This document shows, piece after piece, positions 23,774 to 32,255 of a stretch of DNA of 64,000 nt. Position 1 is the stretch's first letter, and the number at the start of each line of letters is the position of its first letter. The notes under the pieces were generated by a model, which saw only the letters and a program-made list of their open reading frames with translations, ran no database searches and was not told the DNA's origin. The position numbers and the translations under genes were made by a program. Origin of the DNA: Tatumella terrea (lineage in GTDB: Bacteria; Pseudomonadota; Gammaproteobacteria; Enterobacterales; Enterobacteriaceae); assembly GCF_039523755.1 (NCBI RefSeq), contig NZ_BAAAFX010000011.1:120604-184603 (forward strand). The letters run 5' to 3'.

Positions 23774-24847
23774 ATGGCAAGTGTACATTTTCAGGCAGTA
23801 ACAAAATCGTATGATGGCAAAAACCGGATCATTCAGCCGCTGAATATTACGATTGAAGAAGGCGAATTTATGGTGATGGTCGGCCCTTCCGGCTGCGGAA
23901 AGTCGACCTTACTGAGAATGGTGGCTGGCCTCGAAACGGTCAGCTCCGGCGATATTTATATTGATAATCAGTGTGTCACTACCCTGGAGCCGAAAGATCG
24001 CGGTATTGCGATGGTGTTTCAGAATTATGCGTTATACCCGCATATGACGGTTGAGCAGAATATGGGGTACGGACTCCGTATCCGGGGGATGGCTAAAGAA
24101 CAGATCCGCCAGAAGGTCCTGCAGGCAGCCCGTAGCCTGGAACTGGATACCTTACTGACCCGCCATCCCCGTGAATTATCGGGAGGGCAGCGTCAGCGGG
24201 TTGCGATGGGACGGGCCATTGTGCGCGAGCCATCGGTGTTCCTGTTTGATGAACCTCTTTCTAACCTGGATGCCCGCTTACGGGTACAAATGCGGCTGGA
24301 GTTGCAGCAACTCCATCAACGGCTGAGAACAACCAGTCTTTATGTGACCCATGACCAGGTAGAAGCCATGACACTGGCCCAGCGTGTCATGGTGATGAAT
24401 AAAGGCATTGTTGAGCAGGTCGGAACGCCGGTCGAAGTCTATGAAAAACCGGCAACGACCTTTGTTGCGGCCTTTATCGGTTCACCGGCCATGAACCTGC
24501 TGCCAGGGAAAATCAGCGCTGATGGCCGGGACATTATCCTCGACCCGCAGTGCCATCTTCCCCTCAGCCAGCAGCAGCCCGGTCTGGCCAACCGGCAGAT
24601 AACCTTAGGGGTCCGCCCGGAACATATTAAACTCCGTTCCCGGGAAGAGGGCGGAGTGCCGATGCAGGTTGAAACGCTGGAAATCCTCGGGGCTGATAAC
24701 TTAGTCCATGGTAAAATCGGGGAACATCGTCTGGTGGTCCGTTTACCTCATGAGCAACGTCCGCAGCCCCGGTCATTGCTATGGCTGGAGTTTCCGCTGA
24801 CTGCCCGGCACTATTTTGACACCACTACAGGACAACGTCTGGAATGA
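23774..24847 (+). CDS. ugpC: sn-Glycerol-3-phosphate ABC transporter, ATP-binding protein UgpC
   Basis: A 357-residue MalK-type ATPase. Walker A GPSGCGKST (37-45), Q-loop FQNYALYPHMTV, signature LSGGQRQRVAMGRA (from about residue 135), Walker B VFLFDEPLSNLDA and H-loop THDQVEAM are intact. The C-terminal regulatory TOBE/OB domain begins after residue 240 (GVRPEHIKLR). E. coli UgpC is 356 aa. The stop overlaps the ugpQ ATG (ATGA). Confidence 0.97.
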   Translation: MASVHFQAVTKSYDGKNRIIQPLNITIEEGEFMVMVGPSGCGKSTLLRMVAGLETVSSGDIYIDNQCVTTLEPKDRGIAMVFQNYALYPHMTVEQNMGYGLRIRGMAKEQIRQKVLQAARSLELDTLLTRHPRELSGGQRQRVAMGRAIVREPSVFLFDEPLSNLDARLRVQMRLELQQLHQRLRTTSLYVTHDQVEAMTLAQRVMVMNKGIVEQVGTPVEVYEKPATTFVAAFIGSPAMNLLPGKISADGRDIILDPQCHLPLSQQQPGLANRQITLGVRPEHIKLRSREEGGVPMQVETLEILGADNLVHGKIGEHRLVVRLPHEQRPQPRSLLWLEFPLTARHYFDTTTGQRLE

Positions 24848-25590
24848 AAACTCAGCCCTGGCCTTACCCGCCCATCGTGGCTCATCGCGGTGGCGGAAAA
24901 CTGGCACCGGAAAATACCCTGGCGGCTATCGATGTCGGGCACCGTTACGGGCATACCATGATCGAATTTGATGCAAAACTCTCAAAAGATCATCAGGTCT
25001 TTTTGCTGCACGATGACACCCTGGAACGGACAACCAGTGGTCAGGGGATTGCCGGACAACAGGACTGGGCAGCATTATCGACGCTGGATGCGGGGCGCTG
25101 GTTCAGCGATAGCTTCAGAAATGAACCCCCGGCGCTGCTGGCACAGGTCGCTGAACGCTGCCGGCAGTATGGGATGAAGGCTAATATTGAAATAAAACCC
25201 ACCACCGGGCAGGACGAGCTGACCGGTCGTGAAGTTGCTCTGGCAGCCAGAACACTCTGGCAGGGGCAGGTCGCTCCCTTACTGTCGTCATTTTCACCTC
25301 AGGCCCTGGCGGCTGCCCGGGATGCGGTACCGGAACTGCCCCGGGGGTTGTTACTGGATGAGTGGCAGGACGACTGGCAGGCTCAGACGGATGAGCTGGG
25401 TTGTGTCGCCCTCCACCTCAATCACCGGTTACTGGATGAAGTGCGCACCCGACAGATTAAAGCCGCCGGGTTACGTATTCTGGTGTACACGGTGAATGAC
25501 CCGCAGCGAGCCCGGGAGCTTCTGCGGTGGGGTGTCGATATGATCTGTACCGATTGTATTGATGTTATTGGCCCCGGTTTCAGCGCATAA
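24844..25590 (+). CDS. ugpQ: Cytoplasmic glycerophosphodiester phosphodiesterase
   Basis: A 248-residue GDPD TIM-barrel enzyme. The catalytic motif AHRGGGKLAPENT (residues 13-25) and HDDTLERTT (around 57) hold the two catalytic histidines; EFDAKLS and NIEIKPT contribute metal-binding acids. It hydrolyses glycerophosphodiesters imported by UgpBAEC to G3P and an alcohol, allowing phosphate recovery. Overlaps ugpC by 4 nt and ends the operon. G3P made here can be oxidised by GlpD, encoded 7 kb downstream. Confidence 0.97.
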   Translation: MKTQPWPYPPIVAHRGGGKLAPENTLAAIDVGHRYGHTMIEFDAKLSKDHQVFLLHDDTLERTTSGQGIAGQQDWAALSTLDAGRWFSDSFRNEPPALLAQVAERCRQYGMKANIEIKPTTGQDELTGREVALAARTLWQGQVAPLLSSFSPQALAAARDAVPELPRGLLLDEWQDDWQAQTDELGCVALHLNHRLLDEVRTRQIKAAGLRILVYTVNDPQRARELLRWGVDMICTDCIDVIGPGFSA

Positions 25591-25621
25591 AACGCCAGCG
25601 GGCGGGCGGCTCTCCGCGGCC

Positions 25622-25888
25622 TCAGGGTTGGGTACTGCTGAGTCGCTGTCTCGCCTGTGCCTGCTGCTGGCTGATAGTTTGCTGAATTTTTTGTGATTGT
25701 TGCTGCTGTTCGTTCTGCAGTTTCAACTGTTCCGTTTTTTGCTGCATTTCCATCTGGTCCTGCATCCTTTTCTGTGACGGATTATATACGGCCCCGGGTT
25801 GAGTAGGGTTTAACGGGTTACTGCTGATATCAGCGAAACTACTCAGCGGCAGAGCGAAGATCGTGATTAATAGCAGAGGCTTGAGCAT
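25622..25888 (-). CDS. yhhA: DUF2756 family periplasmic protein YhhA
   Basis: An 88-residue secreted protein: signal peptide MLKPLLLITIFALPLSSFA (cleavage before DISS), then ISSNPLNPTQPGAVYNPSQKRMQ, which is nearly identical to E. coli YhhA, and a Gln-rich, probably coiled tail (QQQQSQKIQQTISQQQAQARQR). The frame runs 72 codons further upstream, but only ATG 25888 gives a signal peptide and the family start, with GGAG-like spacing. Shorter than E. coli YhhA (119 aa by memory). Convergent with ugpQ. Function unknown. Confidence 0.82.
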   Translation of the reverse strand: MLKPLLLITIFALPLSSFADISSNPLNPTQPGAVYNPSQKRMQDQMEMQQKTEQLKLQNEQQQQSQKIQQTISQQQAQARQRLSSTQP

Positions 25889-26053
25889 GATGTTCTCCCT
25901 TCGGATAGCACATCGGAAAAGTATAGGTCTGCTTGTGCTATCGGGCAACGAACCGGCAGCGCGGGAGTGCGTTGGAGCGGCGGATTCCGTTAGGCCGTCG
26001 GTGTTTTTCAGCATAGTCTGATGAGACATAGAGATAAAAAGCAGAGATCCGGC

Positions 26054-26083
26054 TTTACAAATAGTAATGATAATGATTATTAT
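26054..26083 (+). promoter_or_regulatory. ryhB promoter with Fur box
   Basis: -35 TTTACA (26054-26059) and -10 TATTAT (26078-26083) are 18 nt apart. The 7-1-7 Fur motif TGATAAT-G-ATTATTA at 26068-26082 matches the consensus TGATAAT-N-ATTATCA at 13 of 14 half-site positions and covers the -10 region. Fe-Fur would therefore block transcription when iron is sufficient. Confidence 0.85.
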
Positions 26084-26089
26084 TACCAC

Positions 26090-26188
26090 ATCTTCACCGG
26101 TCATCCTTTACGGACTTCCGGTGGAGAGACGACATTGCTCACATTGCTTCCGGTATTAATTTGCCAGCCTTCGGGGCTGGCTTTTTTT
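26090..26188 (+). ncRNA. ryhB: Iron-stress small RNA RyhB
   Basis: The block GACATTGCTCACATTGCTTC (26131-26150) is the seed region of E. coli RyhB, followed by the CGGTATTA Hfq-binding stretch and a terminator hairpin GCCAGCC-TTCGG-GGCTGGC with nine T. The 5' portion differs from E. coli (ATCTTCACCGGTCATCC...) but can still fold. The start at 26090 is inferred by aligning the Fur box and -10 with E. coli ryhB; length is about 99 nt. Under iron starvation RyhB pairs with mRNAs for iron-using proteins and triggers their decay. Its setting between yhhA and yhhW resembles the E. coli yhhX-yhhY neighbourhood. Confidence 0.9.
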
Positions 26189-26311
26189 TTACCGCCATCC
26201 CGTCCCTCCGTCGCGGAATATCATTCACTTTTTTTGAACAGAGGCGTGAACTTTTTCAGCTATTTTTTCTGCGTGATCGGCGTCAGACTATAAAAAATTA
26301 AGGAGTCTGAG

Positions 26312-27007
26312 ATGATTTATTTACGTAAAGCAGAAGATCGTGGTCACGCACACCATGGCTGGCTGAAGAGCTGGCATACCTTTTCTTTCGCCAACTATTA
26401 TGACCCTGATTTTATGGGCTTTTCGGCCTTACGGGTCATTAATGAAGACATTATTGCCCCCGGTCAGGGATTCGGGACACATCCCCATAAAGATATGGAA
26501 ATCCTGACCTATGTTCTTTCCGGAACGGTAGAACACCAGGACAGCATGGGCAATAAGGAGCAGATCCCGGCAGGGGAGTTCCAGATCATGAGTGCAGGTA
26601 CGGGGGTCCGTCATTCGGAATATAATCCGAGCGCGACGGAGCCGTTACATCTTTATCAGATCTGGATTATGCCTCAGCGGGCCGGTGTTGAGCCGCGTTA
26701 CGAGCAGAAACGTTTTGACGATCCCCGGGGCCGGCAATGGGTATTAACCCCGGATGGCCGGGAAGACTCATTAAAAGTCTGGCAGGATATGACCTTATCC
26801 CGCCAGGTCATCCCGGCTGGGGAGACACAGCATATTTCCCTGGAGAGCGGGCGAAATTACTGGGTTCAGGTGGTGAAAGGTAAACTTGCCATCAATGACC
26901 AGTCGCTGAAAGCCAGTGACGCACTTGCGCTGACAGAAGAGTCTGCTCTGACACTGCAGGCGGAAGAGGATACTGAAGTCCTTATCTTCGATTTGCCGCC
27001 GGTCTGA
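26312..27007 (+). CDS. yhhW: Pirin-like quercetin 2,3-dioxygenase YhhW
   Basis: A 231-residue bicupin of the pirin family, same length as E. coli YhhW. The metal-binding ligands are His57 and His59 (GTHPHKDMEIL) and His101 and Glu103 (VRHSEYN). E. coli YhhW oxidises quercetin in vitro; the physiological role is unknown. RBS AAGGAG lies 8 nt upstream. Followed by a terminator and gntR, as in E. coli. Confidence 0.94.
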   Translation: MIYLRKAEDRGHAHHGWLKSWHTFSFANYYDPDFMGFSALRVINEDIIAPGQGFGTHPHKDMEILTYVLSGTVEHQDSMGNKEQIPAGEFQIMSAGTGVRHSEYNPSATEPLHLYQIWIMPQRAGVEPRYEQKRFDDPRGRQWVLTPDGREDSLKVWQDMTLSRQVIPAGETQHISLESGRNYWVQVVKGKLAINDQSLKASDALALTEESALTLQAEEDTEVLIFDLPPV

Positions 27008-27026
27008 TAAATCCCGATAAAAAGTT

Positions 27027-27062
27027 ATGCCCTGTGAGCTGGATCGCTTACGGGGCATTTTT
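27027..27062 (+). terminator. yhhW terminator
   Basis: ATGCCC...GGGCAT outer stem extended inward (TGTGAGC/GCTTACG with one mismatch), followed by TTTTT. Confidence 0.75.
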
Positions 27063-27114
27063 GTACCGGTGTTTAATGGTAAACTCAGCCTACTCCAGAC
27101 GGGAATGAGTTCCT

Positions 27115-28116
27115 ATGACCATGAAGAAAAAAAGGCCGGTACTTCAGGATGTTGCAGACAGACTGGGCGTCACTAAAATGACGGTCAGCCGCTTTTTACG
27201 TAATCCGGAACAAGTCTCTGAAGCATTAGGCCAGCGCATTGCTGTTGTGCTGGATGAGTTAGGGTATATCCCTAACCGGGTTCCGGAGATACTGTCGAAT
27301 GCCACCAGCAAAGCGATTGCTGTATTACTTCCCTCACTGACCAATCATGTTTTTGCGGATGTCCTGAAAGGGATAGAAACCGTCAACGATGCCGCCGGTT
27401 ATCAGACCCTGGTGGCTCATTTTGGTTACCAGGCCGAAAAAGAAGAACGACAGCTGCGTTCCCTGCTGGGCTGGAATGTCGATGGGGTGATCCTGACAGA
27501 AAGAACCCATACACCTGCCACTTTGCGAATGCTGGAAACGGCAGGGATTCCGGTGGTGGAAATTATGGACTCTGTGTCGCCCTGTCTGGATATGGCGGTG
27601 GGTTTTGATAACACAGAAGCCGCGCGGCAGATGGCAGAGACGCTCATCCGCCGTGGATACCGCTCAACGGTTTATCTGGGGGCCAGGCTCGATGAGCGCA
27701 CTCTTCAGAAACAACAGGGATATCAGCGGGCGATGCAGGAAGCCGGCCTTGAACCACTTTCTGTTATGAGTGCAACACCTTCCTCGTTTACCACCGGGGC
27801 CATGTTACTGAAAGAAGCGCTGCAGAGATTTCCGCAGATGGATAGCCTGTGTTGTACCAATGATGATCTGGCGGTCGGGGCGATGTTTGAATGCCAGAGA
27901 CTGGGGCTGAATGTACCAGAGCAGATTGCGATCACTGGTTTTCATGGGCATGACATTACCCGCGTGGTCTCGCCGGTACTGGCCACAGTCGTCACTCCGC
28001 GTAAGCAAATCGGAGAGGAAGCTTCAGCTATGATATTGCGACGACTCAGGGGAGAGGAGATCACTGAGCCTGTCCGTGATCTTGGTTTTAGGATTGAGAC
28101 CGGGCGCAGTATTTAA
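27115..28116 (+). CDS. gntR: Gluconate utilisation repressor GntR (LacI family)
   Basis: A 333-residue LacI-type repressor. VLQDVADRLGVTKMTVSRFLR is the DNA-binding HTH (residues about 9-29), EILSNATSKAIAVLLPSL the hinge and start of the effector domain, and TNDDLAVGAMFECQRLGL and GFHGHDI are GntR-specific blocks. E. coli GntR is 331 aa; ATG 27121 (MKKKRPVLQ) is an equally possible start. It represses gntK and gntU in the absence of gluconate. A GntR operator lies just downstream, before gntK. Confidence 0.97.
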   Translation: MTMKKKRPVLQDVADRLGVTKMTVSRFLRNPEQVSEALGQRIAVVLDELGYIPNRVPEILSNATSKAIAVLLPSLTNHVFADVLKGIETVNDAAGYQTLVAHFGYQAEKEERQLRSLLGWNVDGVILTERTHTPATLRMLETAGIPVVEIMDSVSPCLDMAVGFDNTEAARQMAETLIRRGYRSTVYLGARLDERTLQKQQGYQRAMQEAGLEPLSVMSATPSSFTTGAMLLKEALQRFPQMDSLCCTNDDLAVGAMFECQRLGLNVPEQIAITGFHGHDITRVVSPVLATVVTPRKQIGEEASAMILRRLRGEEITEPVRDLGFRIETGRSI

Positions 28117-28124
28117 CCTGTTTT

Positions 28125-28140
28125 TATGATTCAGTTCACA
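28125..28140. promoter_or_regulatory. CRP-binding site upstream of gntKU
   Basis: TATGA-TTCAGT-TCACA matches the CRP consensus TGTGA-N6-TCACA at 9 of 10 positions. It lies 98 nt before the gntK start, in line with catabolite control known for gntKU in E. coli. Confidence 0.7.
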
Positions 28141-28206
28141 GTTTGATGTTTTTAACACTTAATCTGTTGCCAGAAAATGAACGACTCATGACAATGTTTT
28201 GATTAA

Positions 28207-28222
28207 TTGTTATCGGTAACAT
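28207..28222. promoter_or_regulatory. GntR operator upstream of gntKU
   Basis: TTGTTATCGGTAACAT is a near-perfect palindrome centred on CG, the known form of the E. coli GntR operator. It overlaps the -10 region of a probable promoter (ATGACA, 17 nt, TATCGG) and lies 15 nt before the gntK ATG. Confidence 0.85.
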
Positions 28223-28237
28223 TAATCGGAGCGAACA

Positions 28238-28768
28238 ATGTCTACACCCTCTTCAAAACATTATGTCTTTATTCTGATGGGCGTCTCAGGTAGCGGGAAA
28301 TCGGTTGTTGCCAACAGGGTTGCACAAGAGTTGCAGACCGCCTTTCTGGATGGTGATTTTCTGCATCCCCGTGCCAATATACTGAAAATGGCTGATGGTC
28401 ACCCGTTAGATGACAAGGACCGTCAGCCCTGGTTGCAGGCCATTAATGATGCAGCTTTTGCCATGCAACGGACTCAGGCTGTATCGTTAATAGTATGCTC
28501 CTCCCTGAAAAAAAGTTACCGGGATATCCTTCGTAAAGGTAACAGCAATCTGAAATTCATTTACCTGAAAGGGGACTTCGATACCATTGAATCCCGCCTC
28601 AAAGCCCGTAAGGGACATTTCTTTAAACCCTCTATGCTGGTGACCCAGTTCTCGACGCTGGAAGAACCTGGTGCGGAAGAGACCGATGTTGTGGCGGTGG
28701 ATATCCGGCAGTCCATTGATGAGGTGGTTTCGGCGACCGTCGGAGCGATTAAAGACGCCATTAACTAA
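28238..28768 (+). CDS. gntK: Gluconokinase (thermoresistant type)
   Basis: A 176-residue P-loop kinase converting gluconate to 6-phosphogluconate. Walker A GVSGSGKSV is at residues 15-23. DGDFLHPRANILKMADGHPLDDKDRQPWL is the gluconate-binding signature (read as two blocks), and VCSSLKKSYRDILR follows. Length equals E. coli GntK (175 aa) plus one. Operon with gntU, 9 nt apart, behind CRP and GntR sites. Confidence 0.97.
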   Translation: MSTPSSKHYVFILMGVSGSGKSVVANRVAQELQTAFLDGDFLHPRANILKMADGHPLDDKDRQPWLQAINDAAFAMQRTQAVSLIVCSSLKKSYRDILRKGNSNLKFIYLKGDFDTIESRLKARKGHFFKPSMLVTQFSTLEEPGAEETDVVAVDIRQSIDEVVSATVGAIKDAIN

Positions 28769-28777
28769 GGACTGGTA

Positions 28778-30121
28778 ATGATGAGTACCGCAACACTTGT
28801 TCTTACGGCGGTGGGGTCAGTTCTTCTGTTGTTGCTGCTGGTGATGAAAGCACGTTTACATGCGTTTGTTGCCCTGATGCTGGTCTCGGTCGGCGCCGGG
28901 ATCCTGTCGGGGATGCCGCTGGAAAAAATTACTGAAACTATGCAGCAGGGAATGGGCGGCACGTTAGGCTTTCTGGCTATTGTCGTGGCGCTGGGGGCCA
29001 TGTTTGGCAAAATACTGCATGAAACCGGTGCTGTCGATCAGATAGCGATGCGTATGCTGAAAACCTTCGGTGAACAGCGTGCACACTATGCGATGGGCAT
29101 TGCCGGGTTTATTTGCGCACTGCCATTGTTCTTTGAAGTGGCCGTCGTCCTGCTGATAAGTATTGCCTTTGCAGTGGGCAGGCGTACCGGCGGAAACCTG
29201 GTCAGACTGGTGATACCGTTGTTTGCAGGTGTTGCCGCAGCCGCAGCGTTTGTACTGCCAGGGCCAGCCCCGATGTTACTGGCAGCGCAGATGCATGCCG
29301 ATTTTGGCTGGATGATCCTGTTGGGTCTCTGTGCGGCGATCCCGGGGATGCTGATTGCAGGCCCCTTGTTTGGCAGCGTTATTGCCCGTCATGTGCATTT
29401 TAGCTTGCCGGAAGAGAGTGCCCCGGCACCGGCAGATCAGCACACGTTGCCGTCATTTGGTTTCAGCCTGTCGCTGATCCTCTTCCCGCTGGTCCTGGTG
29501 GGCCTGAAAACGATCGGAACCCATTTTGTGGAGCCGGACTCCCGTCTTTATCACGTGCTGGAATTCGTTGGCCATCCCTTTATCGCAATTTTACTGGCGT
29601 GTCTGATCACTATTTACGGACTGGCGCGGCGTCAGGGAATGGATAAGTCCCGTGTGATGCAGATTTGTGGTGAAGCGCTGCAACCGGCGGGAATTATTCT
29701 GTTGGTGATCGGTGCCGGAGGGGTCTTTAAGCAGGTACTGGTGGATTCCGGGGTAGGCCCTGCGTTGGGTCATGCCATTGCCGGGGCTGGTATGCCGGTG
29801 GCTCTGGCTTGCTTTATTCTTGCCGGCGCGGTGCGGATTATTCAGGGGTCGGCAACGGTGGCCTGTCTGACCGCGGTGGGGTTGATTATGCCGGTGATCG
29901 GTCCTTTACATTACAACGGCGCACAACTGGCTGCGCTGTCCATCTGTATCGGGGGCGGGTCCATTATCTGCAGTCATGTAAATGATGCCGGATTCTGGCT
30001 GTTTGGTCGTTTTACCGGTGCCACCGAAGCAGAAACACTGAAGACCTGGACGCTGATGGAAACTATCCTGGGCACCACCGGGGGAATTATCGGCATGATA
30101 GCGTTTACGCTGTTAAGCTGA
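28778..30121 (+). CDS. gntU: Low-affinity gluconate transporter GntU
   Basis: A 447-residue GntP-family gluconate:H+ symporter with about 12-14 membrane segments. LGAMFGKILHETGAVDQIA, CALPLFFEVAVVLLISIAFA, GPAPMLLAAQM and SHVNDAGFWLFGRFTGATEAE match E. coli GntU (446 aa). A second ATG lies one codon later. It delivers gluconate for GntK. The E. coli high-affinity gntT, found next to nfuA there, is missing from this window. Confidence 0.96.
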   Translation: MMSTATLVLTAVGSVLLLLLLVMKARLHAFVALMLVSVGAGILSGMPLEKITETMQQGMGGTLGFLAIVVALGAMFGKILHETGAVDQIAMRMLKTFGEQRAHYAMGIAGFICALPLFFEVAVVLLISIAFAVGRRTGGNLVRLVIPLFAGVAAAAAFVLPGPAPMLLAAQMHADFGWMILLGLCAAIPGMLIAGPLFGSVIARHVHFSLPEESAPAPADQHTLPSFGFSLSLILFPLVLVGLKTIGTHFVEPDSRLYHVLEFVGHPFIAILLACLITIYGLARRQGMDKSRVMQICGEALQPAGIILLVIGAGGVFKQVLVDSGVGPALGHAIAGAGMPVALACFILAGAVRIIQGSATVACLTAVGLIMPVIGPLHYNGAQLAALSICIGGGSIICSHVNDAGFWLFGRFTGATEAETLKTWTLMETILGTTGGIIGMIAFTLLS

Positions 30122-30141
30122 TCAGGCGAGTGACGAATGAA

Positions 30142-30167
30142 GGCGCAGCAGTGCAGACTGCTGCGCC
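30142..30167. terminator. Hairpin between convergent gntU and yhgN
   Basis: GGCGCAGCAGT-GCAG-ACTGCTGCGCC, a perfect 11-bp stem. No T-run on the plus side. Position between convergent genes supports a transcript-end role. Confidence 0.6.
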
Positions 30168-30173
30168 CGATAT

Positions 30174-30773
30174 CTAGAGCTTAAGATAGGCCCGCACACC
30201 ATCAAGAAACATCTGTGTGGCCAGCATAATCAGGATTAACCCCATCAGCCGTTCCAGCGCATTCACCCCTTTATCGCCCAGCAACCTCAGGAACACCCCC
30301 GAAAGTAATAAAATGGTCGAGGTAATCGCCCAGGCAAGCAGCAGAGACAGGACCAGCATCCCCAGAGATCCCGGGTATTGATGAGACATCAGCATCAAGG
30401 TGGCCAGTAATGAGGGGCCGGCGACCAGAGGGATCGCCAGGGGGACCAGAAAAGGTTCTTCACCCGCAGGTAATCCGTTACCGGATCCACTTTGCTCAGG
30501 TCCGGGGAAAATCATTTTTATCGCGATCAGAAATAAAATAACCCCCCCGGAAATCGACACGGTTTCTGTCCGCAGATTCAGGAAGGCCAGAATTTTTTCC
30601 CCGGTAAATAAAAACAGCAGCATGATAACCAAAGCGATTAACAGTTCGCGGATCATCACGACCCGCCGCCGGCGCGGCTCGAGATGTCGGAGTACTGACA
30701 TGAAAATGGGTAAATTACCCAGCGGATCCATGATCAATAAAAGGAGTACGGTAACGGAAATCATCTCTGTCAT
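30174..30773 (-). CDS. yhgN: MarC-family inner membrane protein YhgN
   Basis: A 199-residue protein with six hydrophobic segments (LLLLIMDPLGNLPIFMSVL; ELLIALVIMLLFLFTGEKIL; PLAIPLVAGPSLLATLMLMS). These are UPF0056/MarC family blocks and match E. coli YhgN (197 aa). Despite the family name, a role in antibiotic resistance is not established. Convergent with gntU, and divergent from asd over 293 nt. Confidence 0.9.
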   Translation of the reverse strand: MTEMISVTVLLLLIMDPLGNLPIFMSVLRHLEPRRRRVVMIRELLIALVIMLLFLFTGEKILAFLNLRTETVSISGGVILFLIAIKMIFPGPEQSGSGNGLPAGEEPFLVPLAIPLVAGPSLLATLMLMSHQYPGSLGMLVLSLLLAWAITSTILLLSGVFLRLLGDKGVNALERLMGLILIMLATQMFLDGVRAYLKL

Positions 30774-30987
30774 GAGGGCAGTCTTATCCTTTGGTCAGCG
30801 CTGATATTAGTTCAATGATTAAAAAAGCCTGGCGTATCGAATTTATTTACTTGCCAGCGCGTGTGCATTTTGTAGAGTTGGGGGTCATAGGTAAATCTGA
30901 TTATTACATGCAGGCCGGCTGAGGTGATGGAAAAGATTTATTTCATCAGAGATCAGTTCCGGAGCGGGATATTATTTCTGCAGATCG

Positions 30988-30993
30988 TATAAT
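30988..30993 (+). promoter_or_regulatory. Possible asd promoter -10
   Basis: A consensus TATAAT lies 73 nt before the asd ATG, but no good -35 is found 17 nt upstream (CGGGAT). The 293-nt yhgN-asd interval contains nothing else I can name. Confidence 0.35.
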
Positions 30994-31066
30994 CTCACGA
31001 TCGGTTGTCAAGGTTCCTGACAATGCGGCGTAAAAGAACTCAGAATACAGGATAAGCAGGCACAAG

Positions 31067-32176
31067 ATGAAAAATGTAGGTTTTATTGGCTGGCGCGGCA
31101 TGGTGGGTTCCGTACTGATGTCCAGAATGAGTGAAGAGCGTGATTTTGATGCGATCAATCCGGTCTTCTTTTCTACCTCTCAGCATGGGCAACCGGCACC
31201 GGCTTTCGGTGATCGTCAGAATGGCGTACTTCAGGATGCCAGTGATATTGAAGCGCTGCGTGCGCTGGATATTATTATTACCTGTCAGGGCGGCGATTAT
31301 ACCAGCGATATCTATCCGAAGCTGCGGGCATCAGGCTGGCAGGGGTACTGGATTGATGCAGCGTCCACCTTACGTATGGAAGACGATGCCATCATTATTC
31401 TCGACCCGGTGAACCAGCATGTCATCCAGCGTGGATTAGAAAACGGTATCAAGACCTTTGTCGGCGGGAACTGTACCGTCAGTCTGATGCTGATGTCACT
31501 GGGCGGGCTGTTCGCCCATGATCTGGTTGAGTGGGCCTCTGTGGCGACTTATCAGGCAGCTTCCGGCGGCGGTGCCCGTCATATGCGTGAATTGCTCACT
31601 CAGATGGGCATGCTGCATGACCATGTTGCCAAAGAACTGCAAAACCCGGCGTCCGCCATTCTGGATATTGAGCGTAAAGTTACTGAGCTGACGCGTTCAG
31701 GCACCTTACCCAGCGATAACTTCGGTGTTCCTCTGGCCGGCAGCCTGATCCCCTGGATCGATAAACAACTGGACAACGGTCAAAGCCGTGAAGAGTGGAA
31801 GGGGCAGGCAGAGACTAATAAAATTCTGTCGACATCCGCGACGATCCCGGTTGACGGGCTTTGTGTCCGTGTCGGTGCACTGCGTTGCCATAGCCAGGCA
31901 TTCACCCTGAAAATGAAGAAAGATATTTCTCTGCCGGAGATCGAATCATTGCTGGCCAGTCATAATGAGTGGGTGAAGGTGGTTCCTAATGATCGTGAAT
32001 TGTCTATGCGTGAACTGACACCGGCAGCGGTCACCGGGACGCTGACCACGCCGGTCGGGCGGTTACGTAAACTGAATATGGGGCCGGAATATCTGTCGGC
32101 CTTTACCGTGGGTGACCAGTTACTCTGGGGCGCGGCCGAGCCTCTCAGAAGAATGTTGCGTCAGTTAGCAGGCTAA
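31067..32176 (+). CDS. asd: Aspartate-semialdehyde dehydrogenase
   Basis: A 369-residue NADP-dependent enzyme making aspartate semialdehyde for lysine, diaminopimelate, threonine and methionine. N-terminal GFIGWRGMVGSVLMSRM binds NADP. The catalytic Cys136 lies in FVGGNCTVSLML and the acid/base His275 in LRCHSQAF. E. coli Asd is 367 aa. In E. coli the glycogen operon follows asd; here a terminator and glpD follow directly. Confidence 0.98.
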   Translation: MKNVGFIGWRGMVGSVLMSRMSEERDFDAINPVFFSTSQHGQPAPAFGDRQNGVLQDASDIEALRALDIIITCQGGDYTSDIYPKLRASGWQGYWIDAASTLRMEDDAIIILDPVNQHVIQRGLENGIKTFVGGNCTVSLMLMSLGGLFAHDLVEWASVATYQAASGGGARHMRELLTQMGMLHDHVAKELQNPASAILDIERKVTELTRSGTLPSDNFGVPLAGSLIPWIDKQLDNGQSREEWKGQAETNKILSTSATIPVDGLCVRVGALRCHSQAFTLKMKKDISLPEIESLLASHNEWVKVVPNDRELSMRELTPAAVTGTLTTPVGRLRKLNMGPEYLSAFTVGDQLLWGAAEPLRRMLRQLAG

Positions 32177-32205
32177 GAAAGAGTGGCTCTCTGACAGAGC
32201 GCAGG

Positions 32206-32239
32206 AAAAAAGAAGGCGACCACCAGGCCGCCTTCTTTT
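32206..32239. terminator. Bidirectional terminator between asd and glpD
   Basis: AGAAGGCG/CGCCTTCT stem with a 10-nt loop (which can pair further), preceded by an A-run and followed by TTTT. Located between convergent genes. Confidence 0.85.
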
Positions 32240-32255
32240 GTTTTCTGTCTGAAGA

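Larger units (their letters stand above)
25889..26311. other. yhhA-yhhW intergenic region containing ryhB
   Basis: A 423-nt region without protein genes. It contains the yhhA leader (minus strand), the Fur-controlled sRNA gene ryhB with its terminator, and the yhhW promoter region. The yhhW leader (26191-26311) is AT-rich with GAGGC/GGAG elements and no other structure I can name. Confidence 0.8.
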
